Of a DNA stretch of 5,190 nt, positions 1 through 5,190 are shown piece by piece. The DNA is from Xanthobacteraceae bacterium (GTDB lineage Bacteria > Pseudomonadota > Alphaproteobacteria > Rhizobiales > Xanthobacteraceae): NCBI GenBank assembly GCA_030648135.1, contig JAUSIF010000122.1:1-5190 (forward strand), in the 5' to 3' direction. A model generated the notes under the pieces. It ran no database searches. It had not been told where the DNA came from and saw nothing but the letters and a program-made list of their open reading frames with translations. Numbering within the stretch: position 1 is the first letter of the stretch; every line of letters starts with the position of its first letter. Made by a program: the position numbers and the translations under genes.

Positions 1-188
1 AGGCCAAGAAGAAAGCAAAAAAGAAGGCCAAGAAGAAAGCCAAGAAGAAAGCCAAGAAAAAGGCCAAGAAAGTCCACAGCAAGAAGTCCAGCAAGGCCAA
101 GCAGGTAACCGAGCCGAAGAAGGACGACAAAGCGAAAATGGACGATAAGGCCAAGATGGACGAGAAGTCGAAGAAGGACAAGGCCTAG
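1..188 (+). CDS. Lys/Ala-rich histone H1-like protein, C-terminal end (partial)
   Basis: The reading frame enters from the left edge (first full codon at 3) and ends at TAG 186-188, leaving 61 visible residues. The first half repeats an AKKK unit about five times. It is followed by a VHSKKSSKAKQ stretch and a tail in which lysines alternate with aspartate and glutamate (KMDDKAKMDEKSKKDKA). There is no folded domain, signal peptide or membrane segment in this part. Low-complexity Lys/Ala tails of this kind are known from bacterial histone H1-like and other nucleoid-associated DNA-binding proteins, so non-specific nucleic-acid binding is the likely role of the tail. The N-terminal domain that would identify the family lies outside the window. 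It converges on the DUF71 gene, with 30 bases between the two stop codons. Coding status is well supported by the regular codon pattern; the function is inference. Confidence 0.6.
   Translation, partial: AKKKAKKKAKKKAKKKAKKKAKKVHSKKSSKAKQVTEPKKDDKAKMDDKAKMDEKSKKDKA
3..71 (+). repeat. 12-bp in-frame tandem repeat encoding AKKK units
   Basis: Five consecutive 12-base units of the form GCC AAG AAG AAA occupy 3-62, with synonymous AAA/AAG and GCA/GCC variation, followed by a partial unit at 63-71. The period is a multiple of three, so unit gain or loss would keep the frame. The array may continue to the left of the window. Confidence 0.75.
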
Positions 189-199
189 AAGGACGAGCG

Positions 200-220
200 G
201 AGGGCGTGATCGCGTCCCTC
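200..220. terminator. Possible shared terminator hairpin between convergent genes
   Basis: GAGGGCG (200-206) can pair with CGTCCCTC (213-220) with one bulged T at 215 and a six-base loop. The hairpin sits between the stop of the histone-like gene and the stop of the DUF71 gene, overlapping the latter stop codon. There is no T-run on either side, so this is a weak call based mainly on position. Confidence 0.3.
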
Positions 221-887
221 ACCGGGCGGGTATCAGATCGGCATAGGCGAAACCTTCCCGCTCCAATGTCTCGCCGACCCTGATCGGGATCGAGTGCGTC
301 AGCATCGGCCCGCCCGCCACGAAGGAATGAAACTCTCCGTTTTCCCCGCACGGGTCCGCGCCCGGTGGAAGCGCGCCGAGCAAGGCGTCGTCGAACCGGC
401 GGCCGGCGAACTCCCGCGCGAGCTGCTTCAAGTCGACGCAGACGAGATAGGCCTCGATGCCGCCGGCGATCATGTCGCGCGCGAGCGCGGCGGTCGGCCG
501 GCCCCATAACGGGAAAACAGGCGCGATGCCGGTCGGCGCGAGCTTCTGCTCGCGATAAGCGCGGACGTCTTGCAGAAACAAGTCGCCGAAAATTACGTGC
601 GTCACGCCGGCGGCCTTCGCTTCGGCGAGCGCCGCCGCCATGCGGGCTTCGTAGATTTCGTTCGGACAGGGAAACGGGATTGGGACGGTCAAAGCCGGCA
701 ATTCCGCGGCCCGAAGCTGAGCCTGCAGCAGCTCCTCGCGGACCCCGTGCATGCTGACCCGCTTGAAGGTCTCGGTCACGGTCGTGAGCGCGCCGACGAC
801 GTCGTACTCTCCGGCCCGTCGCACCTCATGCAGGGCCCAGGCGCTGTCTTTGCCGCTCGACCAGGCGATGAGCGCTTTTGGAGTCAT
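219..887 (-). CDS. DUF71/COG2102 PP-loop ATPase (Dph6-related; probable B12-salvage group)
   Basis: Complete 222-residue protein. An N-terminal PP-loop, WSSGKDS (residues 9-15), binds ATP and marks the adenine-nucleotide alpha-hydrolase fold. FGDLFLQDVRAYRE (100-113), FPLWGR (125-130) and DPCGENGEFHSFV (178-190) are conserved blocks of the DUF71 family. Eukaryotic and archaeal members (Dph6) ligate ammonia to diphthine on elongation factor 2. Bacteria lack diphthamide, and comparative genomics has proposed that a bacterial subgroup acts in cobalamin salvage. The reaction is unknown. The protein has no signal peptide, so it is cytoplasmic. The start ATG (885-887) places the PP-loop at the extreme N-terminus as usual and is preceded by AGGA with 8 bases of spacing. 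The frame stays open upstream to 1334, but that extension is low-complexity and overlaps btuB. It lies downstream of riboswitch-controlled btuB on the same strand, which supports a B12 role. Family assignment is firm; function is inference. Confidence 0.88.
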   Translation of the reverse strand: MTPKALIAWSSGKDSAWALHEVRRAGEYDVVGALTTVTETFKRVSMHGVREELLQAQLRAAELPALTVPIPFPCPNEIYEARMAAALAEAKAAGVTHVIFGDLFLQDVRAYREQKLAPTGIAPVFPLWGRPTAALARDMIAGGIEAYLVCVDLKQLAREFAGRRFDDALLGALPPGADPCGENGEFHSFVAGGPMLTHSIPIRVGETLEREGFAYADLIPAR

Positions 888-1038
888 CCCTATGATCCTA
901 TTCAGCGGAGCAGCGAGGGGGCACGTATCGGTGCCCGTGGCGCCCGCGCGGGCGTACGTTTGGGCGCCTGCGGCTCGACAATGAATCCGAGTTTGCGCGA
1001 AGTCGAAGAAGTAACCTCGCGCCTTGACCGAAGTTCTC

Positions 1039-1064
1039 GGAGGCCGGCCGCAGGGCCGGCCTCC
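1039..1064 (-). terminator. Strong GC hairpin after btuB (terminator or attenuator)
   Basis: GGAGGCCGGCC (1039-1049) and GGCCGGCCTCC (1054-1064) form a perfect 11-bp stem around a four-base loop, 48 bases beyond the btuB stop. On the btuB strand it is followed by GAGAACTT, not a proper U-tract; on the plus strand TTCATTT follows. It probably ends or reduces btuB transcription before the DUF71 gene. The rest of 888-1111 shows no ORF, recognisable riboswitch or convincing promoter. Confidence 0.55.
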
Positions 1065-1111
1065 TTCATTTCGCGCCGAGCTGCAGCCTGACGCCGCCCC
1101 ACTCACTCGCA

Positions 1112-3013
1112 TCAGTTCGTAAGTCGGATTCCAGCGTAAGCGCCCAGTCCCGGACGTTCGAAGCCTACCGGTAACTGGTAGTGCTCGTTGAACATGTTGT
1201 CGATGCGTCCAAACACGGTGACGTGCTGATCGACTACATAATTGGCCGCGAGATTGACGATCGTGTAGCCGGAGGTCTTGAAGGGCGCGGGCGCGAAACC
1301 GAAGCGGTCGAAGTCGAACCACCCGCTGACCCAAAGGGCTGTAGCGGAAAGCGTGAGGTCGTTGGTCGGTTTCCAGATAGCGCTGACGCTTGTTTTGTCT
1401 TTCGGGCGCCGGAGCAGTTCGCCACCCGTCATTGCGTCTATTGCGACGGTATGGGTGTAATCGACTCGAACTTGAAAGCGGTCCGTGACCTGCGCTGCCA
1501 AGAACGATTCGATGCCGTGAGTTTTGGCCCTGTTAATATTCTCGTTGATGAAAAAGGGAGCCGGGCCAAAGGTGATCAGATTTTTGATGTCGTTCTGAAA
1601 CCACGTGGCGCCAAACCGTAAACGCCGGTGGAAGAGAGATTGTTCGAAGCCGAAGTCGTAGCCCCGGCTTTCTTCCGGCTTCAAGTTTGGATTTCCGGAA
1701 AAGGGGTCAAAAAGCTGATTCAGCGAAGGCGCATGAAAGCCCGTGCCGTAGCTTGCCTTCAACTTCGTTTGGGTTTCGAGAATCAGGAACGCTGGCGCGA
1801 TCCGCCACGTGTTATGGCCTCCGAAGGCTTCGTTATCGTCGTGGCGGATATTAGAGGCGACGAAAAAGCGGTCGCTAAAAGCTGACTGCAGCTCCGCATA
1901 GGCGCCGGTATTGCCATTGCTGGCCGATATTGCAGATGTGCGCGCCCTCTCATCTTCTCGTTCGAGGCCCATCAAGAGGGTCTGGCCTTTTGTGAGCGCC
2001 AAGTCGGATCGCCAGTAATATTTGGTGCGCTGACCATCGAAAGGTTGCCACACGCTGTTTGGGTCGAGATTGCGGCGCGCGATGTCGGTATAAGCAAATC
2101 CGACACGATTGTTGAATCTTCCGTCGAACAGTTTCCAAACGGCCTCGCCCAAGCCGTAGAATTGATGGCTGGTCGCGATGCTTTGGTCGGCATTTGGCAT
2201 CACAATAGGAAAATTGGAAAAGTCGTCGTTGGTGAAGCGCAGTCGCGCATCGGTATAACGACCCACGAAATTGGCGCCAAAATTTTTCGTCAGATCTGCT
2301 CCTACTTTCGCCGTGTAAGTCCAGTTGTCATAGAAGTCATTGTTGCGGCGCTCGCCCGGCGCCAACAACGCAAGCGGCGTCACCGGCGTACTGGCGGTGC
2401 GGTTATGCGAAGCGGAGAAGGCATAATTGGTCGTTTCGGTGCCACCGGTCACCTGGCTCGATTGATTGAAAGTGCCGAACGATCCGCCTTCTACCGTTGC
2501 GGTTACCTTTGCCGGGCCCGAACCTTTCTTTGTGGTGATGGAGATGACGCCGCCTATAGCGTCCGCGCCATAGAGACCGCTTTGCGGACCTCGCAGCACT
2601 TCGATGCGTTCAATGTCGTAGGTTGTTAAGGAACCGAAATCGAATGCGCGGTTTGGTGAGGTCGGATCGCTCACGTCGATCCCGTCGACTAAAACCTTCA
2701 CGTGGTTCGAATTGGTGCCGCGCATGAACACGGAAGTTTGTCCGCCAGGCCCGCCAGACTGGACAACGTTTAGGCCGGGCACGGTCGCGAGCAGATCGGG
2801 GACGGTGCGGCGTTGGTCGCGTTGAATCTCCTCGCCGGTGATAACAGTGACGGAACTCGCGACCTCATCGGCCGGCGTAGGAAGCGCGGTCGCGCTGATG
2901 ACCACTGGCGGAAGAGTAATCACCGGCGAACCGGAGTTTACGTCTTGTGCGAACGTCGATGTGGTTGGAAGTATCAGAAGAAATGCGAGTGTGAATTTCG
3001 TCGTGTTTGACAT
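1112..3013 (-). CDS. btuB: BtuB-type TonB-dependent outer-membrane receptor for cobalamin
   Basis: Complete 633-residue protein, close to the length of E. coli BtuB. Residues 1-22 form a signal peptide (K6, hydrophobic 7-15, cleavage near TFA/Q). A TonB-box-like segment, PPVVISAT, lies at 35-42. The plug domain follows, with PDLLATVPG (72-80), SVFMRGTNSNHVKVLVDGIDV (94-114) and IERIEVLRGPQSGLYGADAIGGV (134-156). The remainder has the aromatic, alternating pattern of the 22-strand barrel. The protein should take up corrinoids across the outer membrane using TonB-ExbBD energy. The substrate is supported by the cobalamin riboswitch in its leader. ATG at 3011-3013 was chosen because the signal peptide starts there and GGGGG (3020-3024) lies 6 bases upstream; an in-frame TTG at 3043 would only add ten polar residues. 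Oddities are a C-terminal residue of Asn where most barrels end in Phe or Trp, and codon use less GC-rich than the flanking genes. No periplasmic or inner-membrane transporter genes are in view. Confidence 0.9.
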   Translation of the reverse strand: MSNTTKFTLAFLLILPTTSTFAQDVNSGSPVITLPPVVISATALPTPADEVASSVTVITGEEIQRDQRRTVPDLLATVPGLNVVQSGGPGGQTSVFMRGTNSNHVKVLVDGIDVSDPTSPNRAFDFGSLTTYDIERIEVLRGPQSGLYGADAIGGVISITTKKGSGPAKVTATVEGGSFGTFNQSSQVTGGTETTNYAFSASHNRTASTPVTPLALLAPGERRNNDFYDNWTYTAKVGADLTKNFGANFVGRYTDARLRFTNDDFSNFPIVMPNADQSIATSHQFYGLGEAVWKLFDGRFNNRVGFAYTDIARRNLDPNSVWQPFDGQRTKYYWRSDLALTKGQTLLMGLEREDERARTSAISASNGNTGAYAELQSAFSDRFFVASNIRHDDNEAFGGHNTWRIAPAFLILETQTKLKASYGTGFHAPSLNQLFDPFSGNPNLKPEESRGYDFGFEQSLFHRRLRFGATWFQNDIKNLITFGPAPFFINENINRAKTHGIESFLAAQVTDRFQVRVDYTHTVAIDAMTGGELLRRPKDKTSVSAIWKPTNDLTLSATALWVSGWFDFDRFGFAPAPFKTSGYTIVNLAANYVVDQHVTVFGRIDNMFNEHYQLPVGFERPGLGAYAGIRLTN

Positions 3014-3064
3014 AACACGCCCCCAGCGGTTGTCGTTGGACAAGTCGCGGAGACGCGAACGCGG

Positions 3065-3083
3065 GCCGGATCGAAAGTCCGGC
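3065..3083 (-). other. Leader hairpin upstream of btuB
   Basis: GCCGGA (3065-3070) and TCCGGC (3078-3083) form a perfect 6-bp stem with a seven-base loop, 52 bases before the btuB start in the riboswitch leader. No U-run follows, so it is not a classical terminator. It may belong to the expression platform. Confidence 0.35.
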
Positions 3084-3125
3084 GGTGCAATCGCTCGAAT
3101 TTTGGATGCCGCCCCACGGCGCCCT

Positions 3126-3160
3126 CCGCAACGGTTGACTTCACGTCGTCACCGCTGCGG
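3126..3160 (-). other. Imperfect inverted repeat between riboswitch and btuB
   Basis: On the transcribed strand CCGCAGCGGTGAC pairs with GTCAACCGTTGCGG with one mismatch and one bulge around a seven-base loop. It lies about 45 bases after the B12 box. It has no poly-U tail and could be part of the switch that changes with ligand, but this is unproven. Confidence 0.35.
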
Positions 3161-3203
3161 ATCGACCGCCCCGTGCGCACGCCCCGTACGCCGGAAGGGT
3201 GAC

Positions 3204-3391
3204 CGATGCAGGTCGGTCTCCTGGCTCGCGGGTCGTCACCCTGCTCTGCCTTCCCGGACGAAGATCTCGCCCAGTGGACCATTGAGAAGGGCTCGCCGCT
3301 TACAGTTGCGGGGGCAGCCGCGGATTAGGTTTGAGGCCTCACCGCGTTCCCTTGGCCCGGCCGGATTTTCCGGACGAACCACCTGCACCAA
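3204..3391 (-). promoter_or_regulatory. Cobalamin (AdoCbl-type) riboswitch
   Basis: Read on the minus strand, the conserved blocks appear in the family's order. GGTGCAGGTGGTTC lies near the 5' end (about 3376-3389), and GGGAACGCGGTGAGGCC follows. The invariant core GCCCCCGCAACTGTAAGCGG is at about 3296-3315. The CCACTGGG element is at about 3270-3277. The B12 box AGCCAGGAGACCGACCTGC is at 3208-3226. Its aptamer binds adenosylcobalamin or a related corrinoid and normally lowers expression of the downstream gene, here btuB, when B12 is plentiful. About 190 bases separate the B12 box from the btuB ATG, with two hairpins but no U-tailed terminator, so translational or Rho-linked control is more likely than intrinsic termination. 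Identification is near certain; exact ends are approximate. Confidence 0.95.
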
Positions 3392-3396
3392 GTGAA

Positions 3397-3425
3397 ATTA
3401 AACGATTGTAGGGCCACAGAGTCAA
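3397..3425 (-). promoter_or_regulatory. Sigma70-type promoter for btuB
   Basis: On the minus strand TTGACT (3420-3425) and TTTAAT (3397-3402) each match the sigma70 consensus at five of six positions and are separated by exactly 17 bases. A start about 7 bases downstream falls near 3390, right at the first conserved base of the riboswitch. This gives a leader of about 377 bases. Confidence 0.7.
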
Positions 3426-3440
3426 GCAAATACATGGGTT

Positions 3441-3469
3441 AGAACAATATAAAGATATCTTTATATGAT
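3441..3469 (+). promoter_or_regulatory. Candidate metF-metH promoter overlapping the palindrome
   Basis: TATGAT (3464-3469) matches the -10 consensus at five of six positions. The -35 region (about 3439-3446, TTAGAACA) is poor. Transcription would start near 3476, leaving a leader of about 110 bases before metF. The palindrome covers the spacer and part of the -10, which would suit repression or an activator-dependent weak promoter. Confidence 0.35.
3447..3466. promoter_or_regulatory. Perfect 20-bp palindrome, probable operator (SahR-like)
   Basis: ATATAAAGAT followed directly by its exact reverse complement ATCTTTATAT forms a 20-bp perfect palindrome in an AT-rich island between GC-rich genes. 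It resembles, as I recall it, the operator of SahR, the ArsR-family regulator that senses S-adenosylhomocysteine and controls methionine-cycle genes in Proteobacteria. It lies 119 bases upstream of metF and 21 bases beyond the -35 of the divergent btuB promoter. Palindrome: directly seen. Regulator identity: inference; no regulator gene is in the window. Confidence 0.7.
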
Positions 3470-3520
3470 TATTGCTATCATCAATCTTATTGGGCATTAT
3501 CCCCTATCCCATCCCAAGGT

Positions 3521-3542
3521 GGGCGGTCGATCCTGACCGTCC
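3521..3542 (+). other. Stem-loop in the metF leader
   Basis: GGGCGGTC (3521-3528) pairs with GACCGTCC (3535-3542) over 8 bp with one G-U pair and a six-base loop. CCCA (3513-3516) could instead pair with TGGG (3520-3523), so two alternative folds compete. No known SAM or SAH riboswitch core is evident around it. Its function is unknown. Confidence 0.35.
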
Positions 3543-3574
3543 GCGCGTGGGTTCTACTGTGGCAGGCCCAGTCT

Positions 3575-3580
3575 GGAGGT
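3575..3580 (+). promoter_or_regulatory. Ribosome binding site deciding the metF start
   Basis: GGAGGT sits 5 bases before ATG 3586, a near-ideal Shine-Dalgarno. It fixes the start there and rules out the longer in-frame extension that would begin at TTG 3472. Confidence 0.85.
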
Positions 3581-3585
3581 CGCCG

Positions 3586-4533
3586 ATGGCGGTGCAGAAT
3601 ACGCAGAAACCGAGCCGCTTCATCGGTGCGCTCGGCCACGACCGCATCCGCGTCTCGTTCGAATTCTTCCCGCCCAAGACCGCGGAGATGGAGAACGCCC
3701 TGTGGGAGGCGATCGCGCGGCTGGAGCCGCTCGAGCCCGCCTTCGTGTCGGTCACCTACGGGGCGGGCGGCTCCACCCGCGAGCGCACCCACGCGACGGT
3801 GAAGCGCATTCTCACCGAGACCAAGCTCGTCCCGGCCGCGCATCTCACCTGCATCGGCGCCACCCGCGCCGAAGTCGATGCGGTCGCGCGCGCCTATTGG
3901 GAAGTGGGCGTGCGCCATATCGTGGCGCTGCGCGGCGATCCGCCGGAAGGGGTCGGCTCGCGCTACCAGCCGCATCCCGGCGGCTACGCCTACGCCTGCG
4001 ATCTGGTCGCCGCGCTGAAGCGCATCGGCGACTTCGAGCTGTCGGTGGCGGCGTTTCCCGAGAAGCATCCGGCAAGCGCTTCCTTCGAGCAGGACCTCGA
4101 CGTGCTGGCGAAGAAAGTGGACGCGGGCGCGAGCCGCGCCATCACTCAGTTCTTTTTCGAGAACGACGCCTATTTTCGTTTTCTCGACCGCGTACGCGCG
4201 CGCGGGATCGGTATCCCGATCGTGCCGGGCATCCTGCCGGTGCAGAACTTCAAACAGACCAGGAAATTCGCCGAACAAGCCGGCGCCACGGTGCCGGCCT
4301 GGCTCGCCGACCGCTTCGCCGGCCTCGATGATGACGCGGTAACCCGCAAGCTGATCGCGGCCGCGGTCGCCGCCGAGCAGGTCTTCGATCTGGTGGACCG
4401 CGGCGTCACCGATTTTCATTTCTACACCATGAACCGCGCCGACCTGGTGTACGCGATCTGCCATCTTCTGGGCCTGCGGCCGGCCAAGGATGCGGCGGCA
4501 GGGAAGATTCCATCCACACGGGGAGCCGCGTGA
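3586..4533 (+). CDS. metF: 5,10-methylenetetrahydrofolate reductase
   Basis: Complete 315-residue flavoenzyme, slightly longer than E. coli MetF. It reduces 5,10-methylene-tetrahydrofolate to 5-methyl-tetrahydrofolate with NAD(P)H and FAD in the cytoplasm, supplying the methyl group for methionine synthesis. Family motifs run in order through one TIM barrel: [10 protein letters not shown] (23-32, with Glu26 as the expected general acid), [15 protein letters not shown] (54-68), [10 protein letters not shown] (85-94), [12 protein letters not shown] (111-122, with Asp118 near the flavin), AAFPEKHP (155-162), ITQFFFEND (186-194), [10 protein letters not shown] (211-220) and FHFYTMNR (277-284). 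The start follows a strong GGAGGT. There is no C-terminal SAM-binding regulatory domain, as usual for bacteria. It precedes metH by 2 bases and the two are almost certainly cotranscribed. The upstream palindrome may regulate the pair. Nothing in it looks damaged; identity is secure. Confidence 0.96.
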   Translation: MAVQNTQKPSRFIGALGHDRIRVSFEFFPPKTAEMENALWEAIARLEPLEPAFVSVTYGAGGSTRERTHATVKRILTETKLVPAAHLTCIGATRAEVDAVARAYWEVGVRHIVALRGDPPEGVGSRYQPHPGGYAYACDLVAALKRIGDFELSVAAFPEKHPASASFEQDLDVLAKKVDAGASRAITQFFFENDAYFRFLDRVRARGIGIPIVPGILPVQNFKQTRKFAEQAGATVPAWLADRFAGLDDDAVTRKLIAAAVAAEQVFDLVDRGVTDFHFYTMNRADLVYAICHLLGLRPAKDAAAGKIPSTRGAA

Positions 4534-4535
4534 CG

Positions 4536-5190
4536 ATGAACAAGCCGGTGCAGAAGCCTGTCGACGGCCCGGAAGTCGCCCGCGCGCTGCGTGCGCTCGC
4601 GCGGGAGCGCATCCTCATGCTCGACGGCGCCATGGGCACCATGATCCAGGCGCTCGGCCTCGACGAGGCGGGCTATCGCGGCGCGCGCTTCGAGGCGTGG
4701 AATCGCGAGGTGCGCGGCAATAACGATCTCCTCAATCTCTCCCAGCCGAAGGCGATCCGCGACATCCATCTCGCCTATTTCCTTGCCGGCGCCGATCTGG
4801 TCGAGACCAACACCTTCTCCTCGACCCGCATCGCCCAGGCCGACTACGGCATGGAAGAGATCGCCTATGAGCTGAACGTCGCGGGGGCGAAGCTCGCGCG
4901 CGAGGCGGCGGAGCTGGCGCGGACAAAGGACGGCCGCCGCCGGTTTGTCGCCGGCGCCATCGGCCCCACCAACCGCACCGCCTCGATCTCGCCGGATGTC
5001 TCCAATCCCGGTTTCCGCGCCGTCAGCTTCGACCAACTCGCCAGTGCCTATGGCGAACAGGCGCGCGGACTCTTGGACGGCGGCGCCGAAATTCTGCTGA
5101 TCGAGACCATTTTCGACACGCTCAATGCCAAGGCCGCGATCTTCGCGATCGAATCCATCTTCGAGGAGCGCCAAATCCGGCTGCCGGTGA
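4536..5190 (+). CDS. metH: Cobalamin-dependent methionine synthase, N-terminal part (partial)
   Basis: ATG 4536 opens a frame that stays open to the right edge, giving 218 residues of a protein that is about 1,200 long in full-length relatives. It transfers the methyl group of 5-methyl-tetrahydrofolate to homocysteine through methylcobalamin, making methionine. The visible part is most of the homocysteine-binding barrel: [12 protein letters not shown] (27-38), [11 protein letters not shown] (61-71), [11 protein letters not shown] (86-96), [16 protein letters not shown] (140-155) and [15 protein letters not shown] (187-201). The zinc-ligand cysteines, folate, cobalamin and reactivation domains lie beyond the window, so it cannot be told whether this is full-length MetH or a split homocysteine-domain subunit. 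A GGGAG (4521-4525) inside the metF tail is the likely ribosome binding site, 10 bases away. Its need for B12 links it to the btuB locus across the divergent control region. Confidence 0.94.
   Translation, partial: MNKPVQKPVDGPEVARALRALARERILMLDGAMGTMIQALGLDEAGYRGARFEAWNREVRGNNDLLNLSQPKAIRDIHLAYFLAGADLVETNTFSSTRIAQADYGMEEIAYELNVAGAKLAREAAELARTKDGRRRFVAGAIGPTNRTASISPDVSNPGFRAVSFDQLASAYGEQARGLLDGGAEILLIETIFDTLNAKAAIFAIESIFEERQIRLPV

Noticed and set aside
888..1334. 149-residue N-terminal extension of the DUF71 frame
   Set aside because: The PP-loop belongs at the extreme N-terminus, ATG 885-887 has a good AGGA, and the extension is low-complexity and overlaps the end of btuB in another frame.
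2045..2629. 194-residue plus-strand open frame inside btuB
   Set aside because: It is antisense to the receptor's plug and barrel coding sequence and shows no protein family motif.
3014..3043. Ten-residue upstream extension of btuB from TTG 3043
   Set aside because: The signal peptide begins at ATG 3013, which has a G-rich ribosome binding site at proper spacing.
3472..3585. 38-residue extension of metF from TTG 3472
   Set aside because: GGAGGT immediately before ATG 3586 fixes the start, MetF homology begins after it, and the extension lies next to the palindrome and candidate promoter.
3470..3585. SAM-II or SAH riboswitch upstream of metF
   Set aside because: Considered because methionine genes in Proteobacteria sometimes carry these, but none of the conserved core sequences I know for them appears in this leader.
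3487..4464. 325-residue open frame on the minus strand opposite metF
   Set aside because: It is the antisense shadow of a highly conserved GC-rich metF frame, has no recognisable motif and a low-complexity Arg/Gly/Asp-rich composition.
4422..5174. 250-residue open frame on the minus strand across the metF end and metH
   Set aside because: It is antisense to the clear MetH homocysteine-domain coding sequence; no domain is recognisable and it has no plausible ribosome binding context.
1..5190. A previously undescribed defence, mobile or biosynthetic system
   Set aside because: All sizeable reading frames fall into known families or are shadows; there are no insertion-sequence ends, direct-repeat arrays, attachment sites or unexplained gene clusters.

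Overview
The window is a compact vitamin B12 and methionine neighbourhood, probably from a high-GC alphaproteobacterium. A Hyphomicrobiales (Rhizobiales) relative would fit. The clues are the codon use, the metF-metH order with an SahR-like palindrome upstream, and a lysine/alanine-rich histone-like tail protein nearby. The taxonomic call is inference; no rRNA or other marker gene is present.

Layout. Positions 1-188 (+) hold the C-terminal end of a Lys/Ala-repeat, histone H1-like protein. Converging on it, 219-887 (-) encodes a complete DUF71/COG2102 PP-loop ATPase (Dph6-related). A 224-base gap with a strong GC hairpin (1039-1064) separates this from 1112-3013 (-), a complete BtuB-type TonB-dependent outer-membrane receptor. 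The 572 bases between the divergent btuB and metF starts (3014-3585) are all regulatory. In btuB transcription order they hold a sigma70-like promoter (3397-3425), a clear cobalamin riboswitch (about 3204-3391) and a hairpin-rich leader down to the btuB ATG. Facing the other way are a perfect 20-bp palindrome (3447-3466) overlapping a candidate promoter, and a leader of about 110 bases for metF. metF (3586-4533, +) is complete. metH begins 2 bases after the metF stop (4536) and runs off the right edge.

How the genes fit together. MetF makes 5-methyltetrahydrofolate, and MetH uses it, with methylcobalamin as cofactor, to make methionine. BtuB imports cobalamin under riboswitch feedback. The DUF71 protein downstream of btuB belongs to a family that comparative genomics has linked to B12 salvage in bacteria, and this context agrees. 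The btuB side is thus controlled by cobalamin at the RNA level. The metF-metH side is probably controlled by a DNA-binding repressor at the palindrome. I see no mobile element, CRISPR array, tRNA or rRNA, and no wholly new system. The points most worth a second look are the DUF71-B12 association and the palindromic operator.
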